A stretch of 64,000 nt of DNA from Alteromonas sp. a30 (GCF_026788005.1 NZ_JABEPE010000018.1:1-64000), one strand, 5' to 3'; positions 36,821 through 46,297 are shown, numbered from the stretch's first letter. The notes: generated by a model from the letters alone, not told the origin. Made by a program: numbers and translations.

Positions 36821-37035
36821 CTTTCCTGAGTGTTACCCGTTCCGGTATTCCTCAACTTGGGAACACAATCCCTTAGCTACTAAAAGACTCTTTCCAATGT
36901 TACCAAGCTTATTTTGGTCTCAGAACAATAAGGCCGGATTGCTATTATTTATTGGTAGGGACTTGTTATGTATTTTATCAAGGCGAGGGGCACTTGGCAT
37001 TCGATAAGGATAAAAGTAAAGGGGAGAAGTGTCAG

Positions 37036-37227
37036 TTAAGACACTTCCTTAAATAAACTGCAGTCGACGATAGTTTGATCGATAATTTGTTGGGCAACTT
37101 GTGTGCATTTTCCACATTGGCTAGCAACGCCGAGTTGTTGTTTCAACTCACGTATGTTGCCTGCGCCATCCTCTACGGCTTCGCGTATGGTTTTGTCTGT
37201 GATTGCATTGCATAAACAAACGTACAT
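37036..37227 (-). CDS. bfd: Bacterioferritin-associated ferredoxin Bfd
   Basis: A 63-residue [2Fe-2S] protein of the BFD family. Cluster ligands are Cys4, Cys6, Cys38 and Cys41 (MYVCLCN and SQCGKC). Bfd reduces the iron core of bacterioferritin so that Fe2+ is released during iron shortage, and it is normally Fur-repressed. A Fur-box-like sequence lies about 180 bp upstream (37405-37425). No bacterioferritin gene is adjacent. Confidence 0.93.
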   Translation of the reverse strand: MYVCLCNAITDKTIREAVEDGAGNIRELKQQLGVASQCGKCTQVAQQIIDQTIVDCSLFKEVS

Positions 37228-37718
37228 AATCTTTATCGCTATCTATATGCGTTGTTCGCGCCTCAATATGCTGATTGGAGGGCGGACGCTATTGTTAAGG
37301 TGTACCTTGAGAGAAGAAATAGAAAAGCCAGCCAATAATTGTTGCTAGATAACCTTTCAATTTACGCTCAAAGTTTCTGGAACATCACACTTAAAACGTT
37401 ATGTAAATGATAATAATTGCTATTTGTAATATTGGCAAGTAGAAAATAACACCTATTAGAAATTAAAAAATGTGCAAAAGGTGTCCGTTTATTAACAGTT
37501 GTGAAGAAATATTTCCGACCACATAGAATTTCTTGAATAAGACAATTAAGTAAATCGATTGGTTTTTTAGTTCTTCATCACTATATTGTGTTTGGTCCAA
37601 GCCTAACAGGGTTGGTTTGTCTAGAATTCAGACATTTTGACCTCGGCGGGGTGGAATAATTTTCGCATTTGTAAAAGCGAACCCCTTTTGATTGAATTTC
37701 TATTAAACGGAGAACTCA
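37228..37718. other. bfd-peroxiredoxin divergent intergenic region
   Basis: 491 bp, AT-rich. It contains the Fur-box-like element at 37405-37425. I see no gene. The length could hold a small RNA, but no terminator or promoter pair supports one. Confidence 0.4.
37405..37425. promoter_or_regulatory. Fur-box-like element
   Basis: AAATGATAATAATTGCTATT resembles the 19-bp Fur consensus GATAATGATAATCATTATC and has imperfect dyad symmetry (AAAT...ATTT). It lies between bfd (minus) and the peroxiredoxin gene (plus). bfd is a usual Fur target, so control of bfd is the likelier role. Confidence 0.5.
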
Positions 37719-38324
37719 ATGAGTGTATTAGTTGGTCGTCCTGCTCCTGACTTTACTGCAGCAGCAGTAAAAGGTAACGGTGAGATTGTTGACAGTTTCA
37801 CGCTGTCTGAAGAGATCAAAGGCAAAAAAGCTGTTATTTTCTTCTATCCACTAGATTTTACTTTTGTATGTCCTTCTGAATTAATCGCTTTCGATAAGCG
37901 TTTTGAAGAGTTCCAGAAGCGTGGTGTTGAGGTAATTGGTGTTTCTATCGACTCTCAGTTCTCTCACAATGCTTGGCGTAACACTCCTGTTGAAAAAGGT
38001 GGTATCGGTGCTGTTAAGTACACTTTGGTTGCTGACGTTAAGCATGAAATCTGTCAAGCATACGACGTTGAGCACCCAACTGATGGTGTCGCATTCCGTG
38101 GTTCTTTCTTGATTGATGCGGAAGGTAATGTACGTCACCAAGTTGTTAACGACTTACCACTTGGCCGTAACATCGATGAAATGTTACGTATGGTTGATGC
38201 CTTAAACTTCCACGAAGAGCATGGCGAAGTTTGTCCTGCTGGTTGGGAAGAAGGCAAAAAAGGTATGGATGCAAGCCCAGAGGGCGTTGCTGCATTCTTA
38301 TCTGAGAATACTGACCAGTTATAA
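37719..38324 (+). CDS. Typical 2-Cys peroxiredoxin
   Basis: A 201-residue AhpC/Prx1-type peroxidase. The peroxidatic Cys51 is in DFTFVCPSE and the resolving Cys172 in EVCPAGW. The GG(I/L)G-like loop (EKGGIGAVKY) and C-terminal helix are present, features linked to overoxidation sensitivity in Prx1-type enzymes. It reduces H2O2 and organic peroxides in the cytosol using thioredoxin or AhpF-like donors; no ahpF is nearby. ATG 37719 has ACGGAGAA upstream. Monocistronic, ending in a strong terminator. Confidence 0.95.
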   Translation: MSVLVGRPAPDFTAAAVKGNGEIVDSFTLSEEIKGKKAVIFFYPLDFTFVCPSELIAFDKRFEEFQKRGVEVIGVSIDSQFSHNAWRNTPVEKGGIGAVKYTLVADVKHEICQAYDVEHPTDGVAFRGSFLIDAEGNVRHQVVNDLPLGRNIDEMLRMVDALNFHEEHGEVCPAGWEEGKKGMDASPEGVAAFLSENTDQL

Positions 38325-38350
38325 GATTGATAACAGTCTTAGAATTAAAA

Positions 38351-38378
38351 AAGGGAAGCTTTGGCTTCCCTTTTTCTT
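38351..38378. terminator. Bidirectional terminator between prx and rnt
   Basis: Stem GGGAAGC/GCTTCCC with loop TTTG, preceded by a run of A and followed by TTTTTCTTT. It serves both the peroxiredoxin gene and the convergent rnt gene. Confidence 0.88.
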
Positions 38379-38408
38379 TGCTTAGTCTGCATCAGCAAAT
38401 TTCACCTT

Positions 38409-39062
38409 CTAGGTGTTTGGCCAGCCCACTTTTTCCTGCCATTTGTTTACCATAATACAAAATAGCTCTGCGGTTTTTTTCGCATCGTATAATGCCGAAT
38501 GAGCAGATTTAGGATCAAACTCCATACCCGCTGCTTTACATGCTTTTGCAAGAACAGTTTGCCCAAAAGCAAGACCTGCTAAACTGGTTGTGTCGAACGA
38601 GACAAAAGGATGAAAAGGGCTGCGTTTTAATTCTGTTCTGTCTATGGCGGCGTTAATAAATCCCTGATCAAAGGCGGCGTTATGTGCAACAATCACTGAA
38701 CGTTGACAGTTGGCTGCTTTTTGCCCTTTGCGGATGTTCTTACAAAGGTCTTTCATGGCCTCAACTTCAGGAATGGCTCCTCGTAACGCGCAGTATGGAT
38801 CAATACCGTTAAAATCCAGAGCAGCCTGTTCCAAGTTGGCTCCCGGAAATGGCATTGTATGATAATGAAACGTTTTATCGGGATGCAACATGCCATCTTC
38901 ATCCATTCTTAACGTTACCGCTGCGACTTCAAGAAGCGCGTCTTGAAGGGCGTTAAAGCCTGCGGTTTCAACGTCAATAACAACGGGATAGTAACCTCTA
39001 AAGCGATTACATAACTCGAATTTTTCCTCTGTTAGTGGCATATCATCAAAGCTGAATTCCAT
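38409..39062 (-). CDS. rnt: Ribonuclease T
   Basis: A 217-residue DEDDh 3'-5' exonuclease that trims tRNA CCA ends and stable RNA 3' ends. Motif I is [10 protein letters not shown], motif II lies around ALDFNGI, and motif III is [21 protein letters not shown] provides a further acidic residue. The basic substrate-binding segment [11 protein letters not shown] is present. It converges with the peroxiredoxin gene and is divergent from motY, as in Vibrio. Confidence 0.95.
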   Translation of the reverse strand: MEFSFDDMPLTEEKFELCNRFRGYYPVVIDVETAGFNALQDALLEVAAVTLRMDEDGMLHPDKTFHYHTMPFPGANLEQAALDFNGIDPYCALRGAIPEVEAMKDLCKNIRKGQKAANCQRSVIVAHNAAFDQGFINAAIDRTELKRSPFHPFVSFDTTSLAGLAFGQTVLAKACKAAGMEFDPKSAHSALYDAKKTAELFCIMVNKWQEKVGWPNT

Positions 39063-39473
39063 AAAAATCCTAAGTGTTAGCCTAAGACAGGCAAATCGTG
39101 GAACAACGGCTTGATACTAGCAAAATACAGAAGTTGTTTTCGAATTTTCTATGCACTTTTTTCTGTGATGATGTAATTGTCTACAAATTGTTTGAATTAC
39201 CGACAAAATTTAAAGATATTCAATTTTTATTATTCGTAGTAGACTCCGGTATAGGTATATTGAGGTTTTGTTCATTCATATTGATTTTGGTGTTTTGCCA
39301 AATACGGTATGGCAGTTGAAGTGCATTAGATATCGCTGTTATCTAGGCTTCACTTGCATGAATAAAATGTAAAGAGGCAGTTATGTGTAAAGTCCTGTTA
39401 AGGGATTTTTGTGTCTGCCGATAAAGTGAGGGTAAACGAAGCTTTAAACCGATGAAGTTGGATTAATACCTTT
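39063..39473. other. rnt-motY intergenic region
   Basis: 411 bp. It holds the motY sigma-28-like promoter at 39398-39424. A 73-codon plus-strand frame at 39098 is AT-rich, lacks a ribosome site and is not credible. Confidence 0.45.
39398..39424 (+). promoter_or_regulatory. Sigma-28 (FliA) promoter of motY
   Basis: The -10 element GCCGATAA matches the FliA consensus at all eight positions. Eleven bases upstream, TTAAGGGA is a partial match to the -35 consensus TAAAGTTT (T-AAG shared). The 11-bp spacing is the consensus spacing. It lies about 50 bp before the motY ATG, the expected control for a late flagellar motor gene. Confidence 0.7.
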
Positions 39474-40349
39474 ATGAGAAAATATGCTGCTTTCTTTCCT
39501 TTGTCATTAATGGCGCTTTTTAGTGTCTCTGCGTCCGCTCATCTTCGTCAATATTCTGCCTCCGTTGATAATTCCGTTTGGAGCATCAATGTGCCCAATC
39601 GTCTTGAATGTACTCTAACGCATAACCTTCCAGGGTATGGTAAGGCTATTTTTAGTAGTGTTGCCAGTAAACATTTAAATATGGAATTTACCTTGGAGAT
39701 GCGTCGCCTACCTAAGCATTACAGTGTGGCATCAGTGTACTCTGTTCCACCGGCTTGGATGCCCGGTGAAATTCAGCGTCCGATTGCAGAAATGGTGATT
39801 CGTAAACAATATGATGGTGACTTACCCGAACAAGCAGCATGGACAATGCTTTCAGAATTAGAAAAGGGATATTGGCCAACATTGTATTACCAAGATTGGT
39901 ATAACCAATACGACAATATTTCTGTTTCACTCAATGCTAGCAACTTTGCTCTACCTTACGAAAGCTTTGTCAATTGTGTTTCAAATTTGCTGCCGTTTAG
40001 TTTTGAGGATATCGCTTACACTGTTTTAACGTACAAAAGTAACGCGGTGGAATTAACCAAAGCCTCAAAGAAAAAGCTTGATATGATTGCTGAGTATCTA
40101 AAAGAAGATACTGACTTAGAACTGGTATTATTAGATGGCTACGCCGATAGTTACGGTGGACGCGCTAAAAACAAAGAGTTATCTGTTCAGCGTGCAGTTG
40201 AAATCAAGAGCTTTTTCAGAGATAGCGGGGTCGCTGCTGATCGGATACAAGTAACAGGTCATGGTGAGCGTCGTCACATTGCACCTAACATAACACCGGA
40301 AGGTCGCGCTAAAAACAGACGCGTGGTTATCCGATTGCAAAAAGCCTAG
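39474..40349 (+). CDS. motY: Sodium-driven flagellar motor T-ring protein MotY
   Basis: A 291-residue precursor (Vibrio MotY 293). A signal peptide ends at SASAH. The N-terminal MotY-specific domain (25-175) contains LRQYSASVDNSVW and two Cys (LECTL, NCVSN), and the C-terminal OmpA/MotB-like peptidoglycan-binding domain has LLDGYADSYGGRAKNKELSVQRA and GHGERRH. MotY forms the T-ring with MotX and holds the PomA/PomB stators, indicating a Na+-driven polar flagellum. Preceded by a FliA-type promoter and followed by a terminator. Confidence 0.94.
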   Translation: MRKYAAFFPLSLMALFSVSASAHLRQYSASVDNSVWSINVPNRLECTLTHNLPGYGKAIFSSVASKHLNMEFTLEMRRLPKHYSVASVYSVPPAWMPGEIQRPIAEMVIRKQYDGDLPEQAAWTMLSELEKGYWPTLYYQDWYNQYDNISVSLNASNFALPYESFVNCVSNLLPFSFEDIAYTVLTYKSNAVELTKASKKKLDMIAEYLKEDTDLELVLLDGYADSYGGRAKNKELSVQRAVEIKSFFRDSGVAADRIQVTGHGERRHIAPNITPEGRAKNRRVVIRLQKA

Positions 40350-40369
40350 TTAAACTAGGCTTTTTCGTT
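40341..40369 (+). terminator. Terminator overlapping motY stop
   Basis: Perfect 9-bp stem AAAGCCTAG/CTAGGCTTT with loop TTAAA, followed by TTCGTTT. The stop codon TAG forms part of the stem. Confidence 0.85.
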
Positions 40370-40420
40370 TCCAAGGACTGTCACCCTGAATGGTCATCGT
40401 CAATGGTGAGGCTTGGAGTG

Positions 40421-41200
40421 CTATCGGGCAGTCCATCCACCATCTAATACAAGTGTTTGGCCTGTAATATTTTTGGCTGCATTACCCATCAAAAAAGCAG
40501 CTGTTTCTGCTAGTTCGTCTAAACCAATAAAGGCTTTTTTGGGCATGGGCTCAAGCATGATTTTATTAACAACTTCTTCTTCGGTGATGCCGTGTTGCTC
40601 TGCTTGAGAAGCAATTTGCTTTTCCACTAAAGGTGTTTTTACGTAGGAAGGACAAAGCGTATTAATCGTGATATTTGCATCGCCAGTTTCCAATGCGACA
40701 GTTTTCGCAAATCCCAGCAAACCATGTTTTGCGGCAACATAAGCAGACTTATACGGCGAAGCCACCAAAGAATGAATAGAGCCTACATTAATGATTCTAC
40801 CGTAGCCTCTTTCTCGCATAGAAGGTAAAAAAGCCCGAGTTAGCATGGCTGGCCCAACAAGCATAACCTGCAATAAAAACGCCCATTTATCCGCAGGGAA
40901 GTCTTCAAGTTTTGATACATGCTGAATACCCGCATTATTAATCAATACGTCGACAGGAGTATGAGTGAGTCGATTTGGAAGAGACTCAATTTGCTCAATG
41001 TTCGATACATCTAACGCTAATGCAGAAGCGCTGATATTCTCATCTTGTAGCTTATGAGTTGCGCTAATTGCAGCATCTTCATTTAGATCAGCAATAATAA
41101 TGTGATGTCCTTGTTTACCTAACAACTCGGCCATTGCAAAGCCGATGCCGCTTGCTCCACCCGTAATGAGTATATTCTTCGAATCTTTTTGCTTGGACAT
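40421..41200 (-). CDS. 3-hydroxybutyrate dehydrogenase
   Basis: A 259-residue short-chain dehydrogenase. The NAD motif TGGASGIG, NNAGIQHV, the catalytic Ser (NVGSIHS) and YxxxK (YVAAK) are intact. The insertion QIASQAEQHGITEEEVV and the FIGLDELAETAAFL end are typical of BdhA-type 3-hydroxybutyrate dehydrogenases. It oxidises (R)-3-hydroxybutyrate to acetoacetate in the cytosol. It begins one base after the PHA depolymerase stop, so both are cotranscribed. Confidence 0.92.
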   Translation of the reverse strand: MSKQKDSKNILITGGASGIGFAMAELLGKQGHHIIIADLNEDAAISATHKLQDENISASALALDVSNIEQIESLPNRLTHTPVDVLINNAGIQHVSKLEDFPADKWAFLLQVMLVGPAMLTRAFLPSMRERGYGRIINVGSIHSLVASPYKSAYVAAKHGLLGFAKTVALETGDANITINTLCPSYVKTPLVEKQIASQAEQHGITEEEVVNKIMLEPMPKKAFIGLDELAETAAFLMGNAAKNITGQTLVLDGGWTAR

Positions 41201-41201
41201 G

Positions 41202-42257
41202 TTATTTTCCTGTCATTTTCTGTACTAACGCGTTAATGGCTTTGAGTTGTTTGCCATCTTGAGTGGCATAATTTTCATCCGTGTATCCCCACCAATCCCA
41301 GCATCCTTGTGGGTTAAACGGCATCATATTGCTATTCTTTGTTTGAGGATAAAGCACAACTAAATCGTTATTTTCGGCCCAGCGGTTATACCCTGTTTTT
41401 TCTACAAATTGCAGCGAAACAGCGGTGTCGTTTTGATTGCAACCATGAAACGCAATGTGAAGTCGACACATTGCGCCAGACTCACACTGGCTTGGAACAT
41501 AAGCATAAGCGTAAGCACCAATGCTATCGCCTAGTTCATCCGGTAAGGTTTTGGTCTCAATGCGCTTAATTCTGCTTTTTTGTGCGACAGTTGGTGCCTT
41601 TAGATTGCCGTACAAATGTGAAAGTAGGCTTCCAGCTGTATCAAAGCCGCAATTTCCAATAAAGGGGGACTCTGAGGTATCGCAACTTACCCCTTCATTT
41701 AACGTTGGAAAATGATGTGCGAAAGGTTTGTCGTACTCGTAATGAATTTGCGCTTCAGGGAGCCATTGTTGATATTGGTTATATAATGACTTGACGATTT
41801 TCTGAGAGACTTTCTGATCTTTTGTGCCTCCAAGAATCCATACTCTGTCATTCTTGAGGTTTGCCAATGGTTGGATCTTTTTTTCTTTTTCCCAACGTTT
41901 GATAGTGGTTCCTAAATCCGCTAGATCAATCGCCTTTTTAGGTGAGCCAATACAATCAGAAAGTGCTGTGGTTAAACTATTTCTGGCGCAGTACAGTGGG
42001 CCTGCTGCAATGATAGCAGCGCCTTGAATCCAGTCAGAATAGGCAACATGCATCTGATTCGCCATAAAGCCGCCGCTGGATAGGCCAGAAACGGTGGTTT
42101 CCTTGAGATTAAGCTGTAAAGGTGTACTGAGTGATTCAACTTCTTCTGCCGCCAGTGTTGGGAGAGAGATAAGGCTGCAACTCAAAAAAGGTAGCCAGAA
42201 TCGGAGCTGACGTTTGTGGCTGGTGAGCAGTAACTGCTTGATTTTTGCTCTTGTCAT
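41202..42257 (-). CDS. Extracellular-type PHA/PHB depolymerase (catalytic domain type 2)
   Basis: A 351-residue precursor with a long signal peptide (cleavage near PTLAA, residue ~36). The nucleophile elbow GLSSGG (Ser near 58) follows closely after the mature N-terminus, typical of type 2 depolymerases. HIAFHGCNQN (oxyanion), the acid in the WILGGTKDQKV region and the late QGCWDWWGY are also typical. No substrate-binding or linker domain is present, so it may act on oligomers or scl-PHA released to the periplasm or outside. ATG 42257 has GGAAGA upstream; an upstream frame to 42374 overlaps gntP and lacks a signal sequence. Confidence 0.9.
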   Translation of the reverse strand: MTRAKIKQLLLTSHKRQLRFWLPFLSCSLISLPTLAAEEVESLSTPLQLNLKETTVSGLSSGGFMANQMHVAYSDWIQGAAIIAAGPLYCARNSLTTALSDCIGSPKKAIDLADLGTTIKRWEKEKKIQPLANLKNDRVWILGGTKDQKVSQKIVKSLYNQYQQWLPEAQIHYEYDKPFAHHFPTLNEGVSCDTSESPFIGNCGFDTAGSLLSHLYGNLKAPTVAQKSRIKRIETKTLPDELGDSIGAYAYAYVPSQCESGAMCRLHIAFHGCNQNDTAVSLQFVEKTGYNRWAENNDLVVLYPQTKNSNMMPFNPQGCWDWWGYTDENYATQDGKQLKAINALVQKMTGK

Positions 42258-42315
42258 AGCGTTCTTCCGGTAATGTTGACTAAAGAAAGCGGGCGCTTGC
42301 GCCCACTTTGAAGAA

Positions 42316-43614
42316 TTAACCCATAATGTTGAATAAGGCGACTGCAATTGCGAGCCCAACCAATGGCACAACAACGGTCAAGGCTCCAACGGCACCATAA
42401 GCGCGTTGATGTGTTTCACGACAAATAGCGCGGATTGTTGTTACCACGTAGCCGTTGTGTGGCAAGGAGTCAATGGCTCCAGAAGAAATAGAGACAATTC
42501 GGTGCAACTGTTCAGGATCGACCCCTTGATCGAGATAATGAGGGCCAATTAACGGCAGAGCGATGGCTTGTCCACCTGAGGCAGAGCCGGTTAAACCTGC
42601 AATAACACTTACTGCCACTGCGGCACCAATAAGCTCATTGCCCGGAATACTTGTGGTAAGTTCAACAGCCGTTAAAAAAGCGGGGGTCGCTTTGGCTACT
42701 GAGCCAAATCCAACCACTGCGGCGGTATTACCGATGGCAACAAGGGCGCCAGTTGTACCTTCATTAACGGCATTTGATAAATTGTGGAAGTAACGCCAAT
42801 TTATAATCATCAATGTGATTACCCCACCGCCAAGTGCAAGAATGAGCGCCAATTGCTGCAATGATTCATGGAATGAAAATGAAATAACTAACACCACAAG
42901 CAAGGGAATGATACCCGTGATAGGGCTGGGCAATTTACGTTCAGGAACGTCAGGGTCGCCAGCAAATGATTCAAATACTTCGCCATTGGCAACGGCTTTT
43001 TTGATCATTTTATTGAGCCAGAGAAAGCCTAAAGCGGCCATGATAATGGCAACAATTAAGCTGACTTCCCAAGCGGCAAATGGCGATGTTCCAAGGTATT
43101 TGATAGGGATCCAGTTTTGAATTTCCGGCGAACCAGCAGAGGTCATGGTGAAAGTTACTGAGCCGAATGCAAGTGCCGCAGGAATAAAACGACGAGGTAA
43201 ATTTGCATCCTTAAATAGGCTTAACGCCATCGGATATACAGAGAAGGCGACGACAAATACGCTAACACCACCGTAAGTAAGAATCGCACAAGCCAAGACC
43301 ACGGCAACAACGGCGTGCTTTTTCCCTAAACGTCCAATAATCCAAGAGGCAACTGCGTCGGCAGCCCCTGTGTCGGACATAAACTTCCCGAAAAGTGAGC
43401 CCAGTAAAAACATGAAGAACCAAGAGGCAATAAAGCCCGAAAATCCAGACATGTAATTGGACACGAAATTCTCTTCACCGATAAATACGGGAAGCCCGCC
43501 AGTTAGCCCAACAATCAGGGCACAAAGTGGAGCGGCGATGAATAAATTCATACCTCGAATGGTTAGCACGATAAGCAGTAGTAAACCGCCCACCAAGCCA
43601 AAAATGCTCAACAT
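42316..43614 (-). CDS. GntP-family permease (probable 3-hydroxybutyrate/hydroxyacid transporter)
   Basis: A 432-residue polytopic permease of the GntP family with about 12 membrane segments. The motifs GLTGGLPVFIG, TYGGVSVFVVAF and SGAIDSLPHNGYVVTTIRAICRETH are typical. Family members take up gluconate and other hydroxy acids by H+ symport. Because it heads an operon with a PHB depolymerase and 3-hydroxybutyrate dehydrogenase, 3-hydroxybutyrate or its oligomers are the likely substrate, which is inference from context. Confidence 0.9.
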   Translation of the reverse strand: MLSIFGLVGGLLLLIVLTIRGMNLFIAAPLCALIVGLTGGLPVFIGEENFVSNYMSGFSGFIASWFFMFLLGSLFGKFMSDTGAADAVASWIIGRLGKKHAVVAVVLACAILTYGGVSVFVVAFSVYPMALSLFKDANLPRRFIPAALAFGSVTFTMTSAGSPEIQNWIPIKYLGTSPFAAWEVSLIVAIIMAALGFLWLNKMIKKAVANGEVFESFAGDPDVPERKLPSPITGIIPLLVVLVISFSFHESLQQLALILALGGGVITLMIINWRYFHNLSNAVNEGTTGALVAIGNTAAVVGFGSVAKATPAFLTAVELTTSIPGNELIGAAVAVSVIAGLTGSASGGQAIALPLIGPHYLDQGVDPEQLHRIVSISSGAIDSLPHNGYVVTTIRAICRETHQRAYGAVGALTVVVPLVGLAIAVALFNIMG

Positions 43615-43822
43615 ATTATTACCTTAAATGAAAATGACAATGATGCAGCTAGGTTGTGCGCACCCGCAGGTGTTTAATAGTGAGGACGCTTCCTGCTGGG
43701 TAACATGATAGCGGTTATGGTGTTACAAGATGGTAGTGAAGACCATAGTACTATCGTACTGCATACGAACCAAAATCCCTGGAGTATCCTTATTCGCGGC
43801 TTTTTATACGAAAGGTAATATT

Positions 43823-46165
43823 ATGAACACACCCAAACATTTAGCTTCATCAAGCCCAACACTTTGTGCTCTTGCTGTATGCCTTGCTCTTTCTAGCACT
43901 GCTACGGCACAGGAGACCGGACAGGAAAACAATGGCGGTCTGGAAAAGATCGAAATTACTGCTCGTAAGGTTGTTGAAAGCCTACAAGAAGTACCCGTTG
44001 CTGTAACCTCCATTGGGGAAATACAGTTAGCAGAAAAAGGCATCGCAGTGTTAACTGAAGTGCAGCAATTTTCGCCAAATACAACACTTCAGCGAAGTCG
44101 TGGTACCAACTCAACTATTACCGCGTTTATTCGTGGTGTCGGTCAACAAGATCCTCTTTGGGGTTATGAACCTGGCGTTGGGATTTACATTGATGACGTT
44201 TATATTGCACGTCCTCAGGGTGCTGTTCTTGATTTACTGGATGTTCAACGTATCGAAGTCTTACGAGGTCCTCAAGGGACGCTTTATGGCAAAAATACAA
44301 TAGGCGGAGCTATTAAATACGTAACTAAACCAATGGTTGGAGATGCCACTTTTAAGGCTCAAGCAACCGTGGGTAGTTACAGTCAACGTGACTTAAAAGT
44401 CACAGGTCAGATTCCACTCATTGAAAACGAACTATATTTTGGATTTGGTGTAGCCACATTAAACCGCAATGGTTTTGGCACTTACCTAGAGTCAGCTTTA
44501 CCAAACCAAGACCGTGAAAACTACAATAAAGACGTGACTGCTGCGCGCATGACACTAGAGTGGGAAGCAACGGAAGATCTTTTCCTTCGTTTCAATTGGG
44601 ATAGAACGCAGGATGATTCAAACGCAAAAGGCGGTTTCCGTTTACTGCCTAGTTTGTTAACTGACGCGCCAGTTCCGGGCAGCGTATTCGATTCTTACAC
44701 AAGTTTGCCAACTGAAAATGAAGTTGAACTAGATGGCTATAGCTTCACTGCCACTTGGGACATAACCGATGATTTCGCCCTGAAATATGTGTATGCAGAC
44801 CGCGAAAGCACCTCTGATACCAATATCGACTTTGATAACACAGCATTACGTATTTTCGATGTACCAGCTTATTACGATGATGAACAGGAGTCTCATGAGA
44901 TTCAAGGGACTTACCTCGGTGATAATTTTAAAATTGTCGGCGGCATTTACTATTTTGATGCTGAATCATGTGGTCGCTTTGACGCGATATTAGAAGTGCT
45001 GGGTCAAACCGCGCTCGGTTCGCCTGGCTTAACGCGTGAAATTACTGGCTGTAGTAATGGTGAAAGCATCGCCGCTTATGTACAAGGTGCTATCGACCTG
45101 ACTGATAAGTGGTCTATGACTGTTGGTGCGCGTTTCACCGATGATGAAAAAGAAGCTTTCGTTAATAACGGTTTAGTGCCTGCCACCATTTATCCTGAAT
45201 CCAACTGGGTTCCGGGATTTTCTCGTGATGAAGCATTCATTTCTCAATTTACCCCTCGCGTGTTAGGTACAGATACCAATGGAGACGGCATTTTAGATGC
45301 GGCGGCAAAAGAAAGTTGGTCACGCTTCACGCCTCGCGTTGGCTTTGAATACCAAATGAATAGAGATCTAATGTTCTTCGTTAGTTATGGTCAAGGCTTC
45401 AAGTCGGGTACTTTCAACCCGCGAGCTCAAACCAATGAGCCTGCTGCAAGTCCAGAAATCGTAGACTCTTATGAAATTGGGATGAAGAGTGATTGGAACG
45501 ACATTCTACGTGCCAACATTACGGTGTTCTCACTCGATCATGAAGACCGTCAATACATTACCGCATTGCCAAGTGATGTCCCGGGTTCATTGAACCAATT
45601 CCTTGGAAACGTGGGTAAATCTGATGCTTGGGGGATTGAAGCTGACTTTACTTACGTTGCAACGGATGCGCTAACGTTTACGGCCAATGTTGGTTACATT
45701 GATGCCGAGTTTAAAGAAGTACAGCGCTTCAATGCGGAAACCAATAGTTTCGACAACATTGCTGATACATTTGATGTGTCTAATACCCCAGAAGTCACAG
45801 CAAACCTAGCAATGAATTACACCTACTCAAATAATTTAGGTGATTGGGTATTCAACGCAAACTATTACTACCGTGCGGATTATGCCATTAACGAAGAACA
45901 AAACCTGCTGACTCAAGAAGGGTATGGTTTAGTGAACGTTGGCTTAAATTGGTATCACCCAGACGGTGAATGGTATGCGTCTTTACATGTTAAAAACCTA
46001 ACAGATAAAGAATACCTTGTTGGTGGCTATCAGTTTGTTACGCCAGATTCATCTGACCCGAGCAACACCGCACTTTATACACCGGGTTTAGGTGGTGACA
46101 ATACGTTAATTGGGTACTACGCGGATCCAAGGACTGTCCACCTTACGGTCGGTTATCAATTCTAA
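43823..46165 (+). CDS. TonB-dependent receptor
   Basis: A 780-residue outer-membrane receptor. It has a signal peptide (to about ATAQ, residue 30), a TonB-box-like EKIEITARK, a plug domain (about 45-160, VPVAVTSIGE, GVGIYIDDVYIARPQGAVLDLLDVQRIEVLRGPQGTLYGKN type) and a 22-strand barrel ending in aromatic YQF. It takes up a large or scarce substrate using TonB energy. The type (RGPQGTLYGKNTIGG) is common in marine bacteria; substrate unknown. ATG 43823 has AAAGG upstream. It is divergent from gntP but a shared role is not shown. Confidence 0.92.
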   Translation: MNTPKHLASSSPTLCALAVCLALSSTATAQETGQENNGGLEKIEITARKVVESLQEVPVAVTSIGEIQLAEKGIAVLTEVQQFSPNTTLQRSRGTNSTITAFIRGVGQQDPLWGYEPGVGIYIDDVYIARPQGAVLDLLDVQRIEVLRGPQGTLYGKNTIGGAIKYVTKPMVGDATFKAQATVGSYSQRDLKVTGQIPLIENELYFGFGVATLNRNGFGTYLESALPNQDRENYNKDVTAARMTLEWEATEDLFLRFNWDRTQDDSNAKGGFRLLPSLLTDAPVPGSVFDSYTSLPTENEVELDGYSFTATWDITDDFALKYVYADRESTSDTNIDFDNTALRIFDVPAYYDDEQESHEIQGTYLGDNFKIVGGIYYFDAESCGRFDAILEVLGQTALGSPGLTREITGCSNGESIAAYVQGAIDLTDKWSMTVGARFTDDEKEAFVNNGLVPATIYPESNWVPGFSRDEAFISQFTPRVLGTDTNGDGILDAAAKESWSRFTPRVGFEYQMNRDLMFFVSYGQGFKSGTFNPRAQTNEPAASPEIVDSYEIGMKSDWNDILRANITVFSLDHEDRQYITALPSDVPGSLNQFLGNVGKSDAWGIEADFTYVATDALTFTANVGYIDAEFKEVQRFNAETNSFDNIADTFDVSNTPEVTANLAMNYTYSNNLGDWVFNANYYYRADYAINEEQNLLTQEGYGLVNVGLNWYHPDGEWYASLHVKNLTDKEYLVGGYQFVTPDSSDPSNTALYTPGLGGDNTLIGYYADPRTVHLTVGYQF

Positions 46166-46188
46166 GCTTTTTATTGTGTGTCAGAACT

Positions 46189-46221
46189 GGGCTAGTGGCT
46201 GCGGTCACTAGTCCTTTTTTT
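46189..46221 (+). terminator. Terminator after TonB receptor gene
   Basis: Stem GGGCTAGTG/CACTAGTCC (one G-U pair) with an 8-base loop, followed by seven T, 23 bp after the stop. Confidence 0.88.
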
Positions 46222-46297
46222 ACAAATCTTGACTTCCTCCAGGAGTTCGTTTTAATTAACGCCCCTAAGCAGAATTGAACAGAACAGAGTTTAGTAT

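Noticed and set aside
39098-39319. 73-codon plus-strand frame between rnt and motY
   Set aside because: Phe/Ile-rich AT composition, no ribosome site, and it overlaps the motY promoter area.
39388-39395. TAAAGTCC as the -35 of the motY promoter
   Set aside because: It resembles the FliA -35 better than TTAAGGGA but is 21 bp from the -10; the accepted spacing is about 11 bp.
42258-42374. Longer PHA depolymerase N-terminus overlapping gntP
   Set aside because: ATG 42257 gives a proper signal peptide and has GGAAGA upstream; the extension overlaps the gntP coding region.
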